A stretch of 64,000 nt of DNA from Margaritifera margaritifera (Eukaryota > Mollusca > Bivalvia > Unionida > Margaritiferidae), in contig JAQPZY010001675.1 in assembly GCA_029931535.1 (NCBI GenBank), positions 7,773,501 to 7,837,500 on the forward strand, in the 5' to 3' direction. Below the pieces are notes generated by a model that saw only the letters and a list, made by a program, of their open reading frames with translations, was not told the DNA's origin and made no database searches. Below, piece by piece: positions 49,701-60,664 of the stretch. A program made the translations under genes and the position numbers. Position 1 is the stretch's first letter, and each line of letters opens with the position of its first letter.

Positions 49701-52700
49701 TCCACATTTTTAGCATTCTGTTATATTTAGTCAAATCCTGTTTAGCAGTTTATTTGAAGAAGTCACGTAAAGTTTTTTTATTTTTTATTCTTAGTAACAG
49801 CAGACTTATTGTAAGTTGGATTGTCACCATCTGTACAAACATGGAAGGTATTCATGCCAGGATGTTTTCTGTCACATTTGGTTAAATTCTGCTGAACAGT
49901 TTTGAAGAAGAAATTATTTATGTGTTCTTCCATTTTCTGGTATGGCAGCCACACTGACTTTTGCATTCGCATCATTTTTAAAAATTTAAAGGCCTCCATG
50001 CTAGAATGCTTCCTGTCAAATCTGGTCAAATTATGTTGAGATGTTTTTGAGAAGATTGTTTGAGATTTTTTTTCTTCTGTTTTTTAGCAACAGTTTCTAC
50101 ATTGTCTATAAATGTTGGTGTCATTTATCTTCTTTCCTAGACCATATATATAAGATCACTTTCTTGTCATAAAAAGGTCACCTCTGGATCTCTCCATGCC
50201 CTTGGGACTAGACCCTGACTGATAACTTAAAAACTGTTTGTAATCCCACCCTTAAAGCACATACAATTTCTTGGTATTATATGGGAAATTATTTGGTGCA
50301 GTCAGCACAGATTCCTGGGTCTGTCCATATCACCGAGGACCCAGCCCTGGAGTTATATTTGGAAATCACTGAGATCACCACCAAAGACAGCTGAGGTGGC
50401 TCATTAGTTAAAGTACATAAGTGGTTATGGCACTAGACTCATGACCAGAAGGTTGTGGGTTCGATTCCCACCATCTGATCAGACTGAATCCTCATTAATA
50501 TGCATGAATCTCACTCACAATAGAACTCATCTGAGATCTTGATCATATAAGCTCACATATCAAATCTGATCTGAAAATGGCCTCTGCAGTGTTTACACGC
50601 TCAACCATTCAGATGCAAGATCAGCTGATTAATGTGCATGGATGTTGCTCCTAATCGAACTCATCTGAGATTTTTGATAGAAACTTACATACCAAATCTG
50701 ATCAAAATCTGAAATGAAGCCTCTAGAGTGTTCACAAGCAAGTGTTGATGGATGGATAACAGATGACACATGAGAGACATCAGACAAAAGGCCATATTGT
50801 AATCTCAACTGGCCTTTGGCCAGGTGAGATAAAAATGAAAGGCCTTTAAGCCAGGATGCATTCTACCAACATTGGTTGCAATTGCAGGGCTGAGCAAATC
50901 CCATAGCCCGACGTCCCAGACTATTCATTTTTGAAGTCGGGCAAGTAAAATTTTCCAAGTCGCTAGTCCGGGACAAGTGCTTTTTAAAAAAGTGGGGCTA
51001 GTCCTTATTTTCGTGCTTTAATCACTATATCTACCTTTATTTGGCCAATCATGCCCTCCGGGTGTACTGAATACTTGATTCTACCCCTCTTCATGTATAC
51101 ATTTACATCCTGTTACCGCTTGACTGCATATTGGGCTAAGCGACCAAATTATTGGCAAATCAAAACACGTCAAACAAAAGAAAGCCAGTATGATCAATTA
51201 GTAGTGTTTTAAGCGCCTTTGTTGCATCGAGTTTACTCAAGCCAGATTATCACGAGCGGCTCACTATGATTTTAATCCAGCGAGTCAGTGTAATTAAATT
51301 AATGAAAGGTACTTTACCAACATCAGTGTTGGTTTCTTTTATGAACTGATTAAATGACAGTAATGATTCTTTAATTTTTAATTGATTATACAGATGATTA
51401 ACTTCCACGTGCGATATTGCGTTTGAAGCAAAACAATTACGCTAATTAATGAGCTGTCTCTGTTCGTATTTAAAAGAGAAAATGTCAGTTATGATCAAAT
51501 CGATGTAAATGGCCGAATGGCCGCACACGTCGTTAATCAAACGAACGAACGTTATGATCACTTTAGAAGTAGTTGTCAAGCAAGCTGATAGTTACTCTGT
51601 GGATAAAATGAGTTTGCTAAATCATTTTCGCAAGGAAGGTAATAACGGCGATTCGGAGAAGGAAAATTTGTTTGAAAGTGGAGGGATAAAACGTAAGACT
51701 GATACTGAGTGTGTGGTAGCTATTTCTCCAAAGAGACATAAGTAACAATCTGTGATGGCAAAAAATGTCAAATATGACACTGCTAAGAGACAGAGAATTC
51801 TTGGAACACTCTCAGTAATTTTGCAAACTATTAGATATCATTTTTGTTATAAGCCCATCCACTGCTGAGTGTGAACGAGGATTTAGTTCAATGAACTTAA
51901 TCAAGACTTCTTTAAGGAATTCCTTAAACCAAGAGTTTACAAATGCTAATGAACATTTCCGCAAATGGACCAGAGCTTGAGGACTTCAACCCAGACACAG
52001 CTATGAACTGCTGGCTTAGTGCTGGTGCAGGTGGCAGACATATACATGGACATTTTTTCAAATCCATCAGCTAAAACGTATATACATGAACCTGAAGAAG
52101 CCAAATGTATAACAACCAATGTTTTTGAAAATTTAAATTCTTTTAAGAAATAATTATGCTGTATATTATTTCATTTGTTTTTTCTATGGATTAAGTACAT
52201 ACTCCTCATCATCTCGGCAAGTGATTACCATTTTGGGACCAGTGAAAAGTAAGGTGGGACTAGTGAAGAGTAAGGTGGGACTAGTGAATTTTCTGAAACC
52301 ACTTGTCCTGGACTAGTGGTTAAAAAAAAAATTTGCTCAGCCCTGAATTGGTCCAGAAGTTTTTGAGAAGTTGAAAATACTGCATAAATCAAGTCCAACT
52401 GCAAACTGCACAGACCAACATCTGCTGTTGCATAATGCACCAGCAGATCTGGGTCTATGCAGTTTGTTAGGAGTAATCAGTAGAACAAACAACACAGATC
52501 CAGATCTGCTGGTGCATTATGCAATGGCAGAACAGGATCTATGTTGTTTGCAGTTTGACTCAACTTATGAGTATATATGGTAGCAAATGCAAATGCTACT
52601 TGGTCTTACAGCTAGGCCAGCTAAAGTTGGTACCCTATGAATAAAAGTGAATCCATGCAATTGATGACTTCAATGGTACTCACTTAGTTAGGTTGGTATT

Positions 52701-55700
52701 GGAGCTGCCGTCATGTTTGGCTATTGCACGCAGATGATCACAGGAAGCTTTCCATTCAGCCTCCATTTTGTCCAACTTCAGATAGAGCTCATCCCACTCC
52801 ACCTGCCACAGAACAGCTCATACGATTAGAGCTATCATTGATAGGCGATTTCAGTATCAGTTGGGCAATATAACAGTATTGTATAACAGGTTATTGTTAC
52901 TGCTGTACATTTTTGCTGAATTGCAAACAAATATTAATGATTTACCTCCTTTACTTGTTCATGACAGTATCAAGAACCAAGTACACTTTAATAATAATAT
53001 ATGTAAATGTTCACATTTTTTAAAGAAGGCCTTTAAAACAATATCCACTATATGGTATACTGTTATATAGACTGGTTAGCCAGATGTAACAGTCTACTCT
53101 GGCTCATGTGTTGACTCGCAAACCATGGTGCATAACTTTCAAATCCATTTGCAACAAAAAATTAAACAATGACAGTCCTCCAAGAAGTATCAAAAATTTC
53201 AAAGCAAAGTCATTACTTTCACTATCTTCTTTTGTTACACCATTTTTACTTAGAGCTAAATATTTTAATGCCAGGAACAAAGTCATTGTATTTATACCTC
53301 AAAACTGTAAAAATATATATCAAGGCATTAACAATACATAAATATTGCTAATTACGAAGACATTCCTACATTATCAATACTATCAAATGCCAAAAGTGTG
53401 ATACATGCAAAGTTACCAATCACCTTACTTTTTATAACTCTTCACTACAGGTTTCAGTAATTGTTAATCAGGCCAAAAGCTTATTACCATCAGAATCTCC
53501 AAAAAGATTCTGGCAAAATGCTAGCCAGATAAGCTTATCTGCAAGCACCAGTCCCTCTAAAAAAATTTTACCTTTTTTTGCACTTTCGGTAGACCTAAAA
53601 CTGGGAGGGGGGACGGTAATTTAGATGCAAAGCTGGACTACTCCCAGATATCACTTGCTGAAAATACTTGTATGCTGTACTGTGTACATTCAAGTTTCAA
53701 ATACATAGTAATGAAAAACAAAGCAGACAAGATGACTGAAAACAATAAGGTCTATACAGATTTTGACTGCAAAGCAATGAAAGCCAAAGCAGGCCAGATG
53801 ACTGAAGACAATAAAGTCTATATCTTGTTTAGATCTTGACTGCACAGCAGTGAAAGCCAGAGCAGGCCAGATGACAAAAGACAATAAAGGCTATATTTTG
53901 TTTAAGTTTCAATTGCAAAGCAGAAAAGATGTCTGAAGACAGTAAAGGCTATACATTGTTCAAGTTTCAACTGCAAAGCAGGCCAGGTAACTGAAGATAA
54001 TAAAGGATATAAATCATTCAAGTTTCAACTGCAAAGCAGGTCAGATGACTGAAGACAATAAAGAATATAAATCATTCAAGTTTCAACCACAAAGCAGGTC
54101 AGATGATTGAAGACAATAAAGGATATAAATGTTGTTTAAATTTCAAATGCAAAGCAGGTCCAATGACCGAAGACAATAAAGTTGACATGTCATTCAAGTT
54201 TCCATTGCAAATCAGGCCAGATGACTGAGGACAATAAAGGCTATACCTCATTCAAGTTTCAAATGCAAAGTAGGCCAGATGACTGAAGACAATACAATCT
54301 ATATATTGTTCAAGTTTTGATTGCAAAGGAAGCCAGATGCCTGAAAACAATACAAGCTATACCTCAAGTTTATGTAGCAAGTTTCACAAAGCAGGCCAGA
54401 TGACTGAAGGCAATATAGGCTATACCTCAAGTTTCAATTTTATATAGCAAGTTTTAAGTACAAAGGAAGCCAGATGACTAAAGGCAATAAAGGCTGTACT
54501 CCAAGTTTATATAGCAAGTTTCAAGTACAAAGAAGCCAGATGCCCAAAGACAATAATGGCTGTACTCCAAGTTTATATAGCAAGTTTCAAGTACAAAGTC
54601 AGCCAGATGACAGATGACTGATGATAATAAAGTCTATATATCATTCAAGTTTCAATTGCAAAGCAATCCAGATGACTAAAGGCAATAAAGGCTATAACTC
54701 AAGTTTATATAGCAAGTTTCAAGTACAAAGGAAGCCAGATGCCCGAAGACAATAAAGGCTATACTCCAAGTTTATATAGCAAGTTTCAAGTACAAAGGAA
54801 GCCAGATGCCCGAAGACAATAAAGGCTATTCTCCAAGTTTATATAGCAAGTTTCAAGTACAAAGGAATCCAGATGACTAAAGGCAATAAAGGCTACACTC
54901 CAAGTTTATATAGCAAGTTTCAAGTACAAAGGAATCCAGATGACTTAAGACAATAAAGTCTAAATATCATTCAAGTTGCACAGTAGGCAAGATGACTTTG
55001 AAGGCAATAAGATAATATGAAGTGTTAGCAACATCCAGAATGGCAATACTCCCAAAGTTGCTTACAAACAATTTAATAATTTCTTTTTGTATCATCCTAA
55101 AAAAATCTTGAAATGGATTCCATCCAAGAATTCTAAAGCTATTTTATTCACATATACACACTCAAATACAGGAGTAAAAACAGACCTGCTTTTGGAGTTG
55201 GGCTAAAATACATGATCAAGCTATGTATAGACCATATTTGTCTTGTTTGACAAATACTCATTTTTAATGTCAAAAATTATCCCTTCTGTCCTGTCCACTC
55301 CAAGCTAATTCGATGATGTACAAGTGATGTTAGAAACATAAGAATATACTATGCTTACCTTTGCACATCGAGTAAGGGGCCCAATTTCTGAGTAGAGATC
55401 TGTGCTTTCAGGAAACTGTTCCAGAATAATGCTACACAAGTGATGTAACAGGGAGTGCTTATGTACAGTGTCCTTGACCTCTGGTACCTTGGACAAGTAC
55501 TCTATACTGAATCCTTGTACCTGTTATATATTTGTATAGAATGGTAGATATAACAGGTGTGGAAGGCTACCTTTCAGGATTTATGCGGATTACCTATTTA
55601 CATACATGTATATTTGTATAGAATGGTAGGTATAACTTTTGCAGAAGGCTACCCTTCATGATTTATGCAGATTACCTATTTACATACATGTATATATGTA

Positions 55701-57441
55701 TAGAATGGTAGGTATAACAGGTGCGGAAGGCTACCCTTCATGATTTATTGGAGTACCTATTTACATACATGTATATACATATAGAATGGTAGGTATAACT
55801 TTTGTGAAAGACCACTGATTTACATGTATGTACCAGGCTGCTGATTTCATATCAAGGAGCATAATGAAAGTCTAAAACTATTAAGATTTTTCCTTAGTAA
55901 CTTGGTAACTTTATTAAATTTCTGCATATTAAGAATTCAATTATTATTTTAATATGCTTTACTTCATTCTATTGCAATTCTGCTTTTGTAAATGCAACAT
56001 TAGGTCCCGCTCAAAAGTTTTTACAAACCATGTTTAGAAATGAAAAAGGCAAATGTATCGAGTCACCTATTTCCTAATCATTCTCTCCATTCATCTCATC
56101 CTCTATCTCTGCCAACATATCTATCTCAGTTCTTGTTCTGAGATCTTCCCTGTTGTCTACAAACATCTTAAGCATGAAATATGAACCCACACTCAGCTTT
56201 AAATTTTGTTATCTGAAATAACTTCTTACAGCATAAAGGCAGAACTGTCCAAACATCAGAATCAGGTTAGTTTTGTTTGCTCTACATTTCTGCAAAATAT
56301 CACACATGTTGATTGGTACTGTTTCATTGCCATAGGACTGTGTTTGCACAAATATTTCTCATTAGCTAGAACTTGCTATCATTGTAAGTAGCCTATAATT
56401 ACAGACTTGCTTACCTGAGCCCCATTAAGAAAGTTTCCTATGCTGAGTATAACAGATAGAATATACTTGAAGGTTTTGTTCTTCCGTAAATCTTCCACAC
56501 CTTTCTTAAGGTCAAACAGGGGCTCAGTCACTTCCTGTAAGGAAAATGCAGATATGAATCTCCATCTTATTCTCTTGACCATATATATTTTTATCTTTGT
56601 GAAGATCAAAATATTTAGATTGCAACACCACTCAAAATTTAAATACATGAATGTACCTGGAATTTTAAAAGGACATGCACCCATTACATCAAATAAAACT
56701 TGTATCCCACAATCTCTGTGAGTAACAAATGTACTTAATACTGAAATACACTTCAGTCTGTGTGATAAGGTACACAATTTCTTTTAACACTGATATTTTT
56801 TTTAATTATTTTCTGTGCTTAATTTACTATTCATGGTAAGCTGTTCAAATTCCGACCAGTGGGCAATTCCGGCCACAGTCATATTGTGTGCTACTGATGA
56901 TCAGCTATTGCAAAATACCTACAAAGTGGCTTGTCTCTGTGTATAATATGAGGCACTCGTAAATTCCAGCACAGAGAACATCTCCTGTGCAAATGACATC
57001 ACTCCATCATAACTTGCTTCTCTGTTGTCATCACTTCGAAGCATCAAATCCAAATGTCACATGAGACTAGCAGGACTCTGGGAAATCTATCAGTCAGGTT
57101 TTGAGGACAGTTCAACCCATGCCAAATATTATATGTATGCATAATAATAAAATCATATTTTCTTAAAAATGTAAAACAAAATACTGAAAAGAAACAAAAA
57201 GTCAATTATATTTCAAGATTTCCATTGCAGTCAGGTTTACCCCCTGTAATATTAACCAGCTAGGTAATTCTGACCAACCTGAAACACTTATGAACAAGGC
57301 AGAACAATCATCACTAAAAATTAAACAATTAGTTTCAGAAGGAAAATAAATTTCAAAAACATAAATTCATGTTTTCTTAACAATCCATATGAACTGATAT
57401 TTTTAAAAGCTATATTTCTCTCTTTCCCCTTCATCCCTGCC

Positions 57442-57510
<69 letters not shown>

Positions 57511-60500
57511 TCTCTCTCTCTCTCTCTCATATCTCAACTACTTGATCTGTGTATAAAAAATGGTTGAGCCCTTGAACAAATTGCATCTTAATGATTTATA
57601 AATTTATTACTAAACTTAACAGAAAATTAAAATGTCACAAGTGATTGATTAATATGTGTGTTGTAGCTGTCGGAATTACCCACTTGCTGTGGATGGAATT
57701 GCCTACTTGGTGGATGGAATTAGCCAGTATGATTTGATAAAATTAACTTTTTTCTGTTATTTATATCTTCCACATGACATTCATAATCTAATTTCATTTC
57801 TTAAGATATCTCTCATCAACCTTTGACCTGCTTATATAATATTAACAGTCGAATATGCATATGTACAAATGTAAAGGAGTATGAATTCCAATGTTGTCAG
57901 AATATGGCCCATTTATCCTAAACTGGACTGTTGGGACCAAATATTTAAGTTGATTTATGGAGGTGGTCAGTATACAGCTTTATTAGTAACAAATTATGTG
58001 GCCAATGTACAGAAGGAGACGGGATACAGAATGGTCAGTTGTGACAAATTTCAGCGTATATTCTTTTCTCTTCTCATTATACACCCCACCCATACCCCTT
58101 GTTCTACTTCTTTCTAGATGTTTTGTATGTGGTCCCTGTCATTTCTTGCTCTATTTAAATAATAAACATGTTGGTTGAAATAAATAAAGTGTTTAAGAAT
58201 TTACAAGTGATAAAATATCATTTGTTAATTATTTAGTCCCTGACAAAGGGATATGATTCCGTCTGAAGAGCAGTCTAAGAGTTTTTAAAACGGCATTCTC
58301 TCCTGAAACCAACTGTAAACTATTATAACTGTTTTCTTGATTGCTTGTAACCATATAAAACCACTGTCTTACCATCAAAACCCACCCACTGTCTTACCAT
58401 CAAAACCCACCCATTGTCTTATCATCAAAAGCCACCCATTGTCTTACCATCAAAACCCACCCACTGTCTTACCATCAAAACCCACCCATTGCCTTACCAT
58501 CAAAACCCACCAATTGTCTTATCATCAAAACCCACCCAGATCATCCAGTTCAGATAGTTTTATAGTTTTTTGGAAACCCCCTGTATTCTGCACTAAAAAT
58601 AGTATTGATTATACTCAGTGAGGTTTTGAAATCAAGACTCACTTTTCCCAGGTTGTAAATATGCACCATGTTCAGGTGATTGCTTTGATTTTTAATTGGA
58701 TTTAATAAACTTTTTTAGGTATATTTCATGCTTCAAGTTTGGCACAAATCATCTGACTGTGACATCCAAACAGCAAGAGCCTATGTGCTGCACTGGTTTT
58801 GACCCCCCCCCCCCAATCCCCCGAGTTAATTATGGGTGGGTTGGGTACAGCTGTATGTGTGACGCTGAACATTTTGCCTGTCTGTTCATGCACGGATGAC
58901 AAAAAACAAACTGGATATCAGTTGGCTGATTTACATGTTATCTCATCAGACCAACAGGTACAGGGACACCCTGGATTCCCCCTTTCTTCTTTACTCTGGC
59001 GTATAATTTTGTGAAATATTTTTAATTATTCTTCACAAGGAGAGACAGAATCATGTAAAGCCTTTATCTAAATTTACGATTTTTTGCGAGGGAATGCATT
59101 TTTTTTTTTCAACACACTTTTGTAAATACATACAATGGTCCCTCACTATAAAGCCCTTCAGTATAACTGTCCTATAATGTGGGTATGGTCAGAAGTTCCA
59201 TTAAATTAGTCAAATTGTATCACTGCTACTTACTGTATTTCAATTTATTTTAGATCTTGTCTCATGAAAACCAAATAAAATGTGATTTAACATTATTTAA
59301 ATATATTTTTTTGTGGTTTAATACACTATACGGACACACACTTGATAGTATGTCCCACAGTAAATTATTTCTCTCACTTTATAATGAAGGTCACTTTATG
59401 GCTCTGATGAAAAGAGCTATAAACTGGGAGCACTGCAATTGCAGCCACTCAATGCTGGTAGTTTGATGAACTAAAATCTGAACAGAAATTGACAAACTAT
59501 TCCAGCAGCACACAGAATGTTTTCTCACACAAGTTATATCATGATTTTATTTATCATGCACATCTTTGGCACATAATGTAAAGATAACATGGCACATAAG
59601 ATCTTGGTATCTTGGCACTGTACAAATAGTTACACAAGATTCATATTATGTACAAACAATGCAGGTAATTTAGCCCACACATTATGTGAATGCTGATCAG
59701 GCTCCATCTTCTTATCATTTTTGGAAGATGAAATTTACGTTCAAGCTCAAACAAAAGAAATTCTGACATTCTGAAAGTTTAATTAGAACAGATTTATATC
59801 ATGGAATGTTTATGATTTCGATAACTGGAGTCACTCTCCTAGGGACTGCTAAATTTCACAGACCTAGATGTGCTCTGTGTATCATATCTGACTGGGTTTG
59901 TTTTTTTTAAATTTAGCTCGAGTTTTGTGCTAAAAAAGTTTCAAGAAGATGGGACCTGAACTTATTATCATTTACAATTACACCTGTCTTCTAATGGAAT
60001 AGACATGATTAAATGTATCTTGGCTACTCACAGACTCTACTGTTTCATAGTCAAGTTTGAAGAGCCAGAGAGACAATCTGGCCTGCAGCTCACTGATTGA
60101 GGACAGTGTTAGGAGGAACTGTTCGGCTGTCCCAAGTGGGATATCTGGGTTCTCCATCTGTGCATCCAAAATCTTTGCTTTCTCCTCCTCTGTTGGAATC
60201 ATTGTTTGCAGAATTTTCTAAAAAGGCAAAATAGAATTATTTAACATGAGTAATAATGATCAGAATTTGATACGAGTTCAGACAGAGACTAATTATATCA
60301 TACCAATCACTGCATTCAGAATTTTTTATGAGTTCAGACAGAGACTAATTATATCATACCAATCACTGCATTTAAGAAAAGCTTCCAATACTCTGGTACA
60401 GTTCTGTGGAACAAGCTCCACTGCATGTACAATCTGCAGACAATATTACAGTATTTAAGAAGAGATATCATGAGTATATATGTGTTACTAATAGATCATA

Positions 60501-60628
60501 ATAGAATTTAGTATCTATAATACTAAAAACATGTTAAAATACTAATTATGATGAAGACTGTTATACTTTTCATATGAGGGCTTCCAGGGAGAATAGTCCT
60601 TGACTAAATGAGTCACCCTCTATGAATG

Positions 60629-60664
<36 letters not shown>

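Larger units (their letters stand above)
47793..50835. mobile_element. Host repeat (Q/R families) interrupted by nested elements
   Basis: Starts with aacaagaggcccaagtggat and gctcacctggcttaaatctg, is split at 47846 by a TIR element, resumes at 49594, carries Q units (49620-50100) and a SINE plus R units (50385-50750), and ends with aactggcctttggccaggtg followed by ag. The outer cacctggc/gccaggtg motifs are inverted to each other. Similar starts and ends occur at 61626 and 63600. Confidence 0.6.

Noticed and set aside
50385..50500. Possible tRNA-Met gene
   Set aside because: The T arm and B box are good but there is no acceptor stem and it lies inside a repeat; it is a tRNA-derived SINE.
56379..56777. 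132-codon minus ORF as a separate gene
   Set aside because: It is the FHOD exon at 56534-56415 read through into intron on both sides.
57321..57530. Minus-strand ORF rich in Arg-Glu dipeptides
   Set aside because: Direct translation of the (TC)n microsatellite, with no homology or gene context.
58337..58621. 94-codon ORF with repeated Ser-Tyr-His-Gln-Asn-Pro
   Set aside because: Generated by the 25 bp minisatellite.
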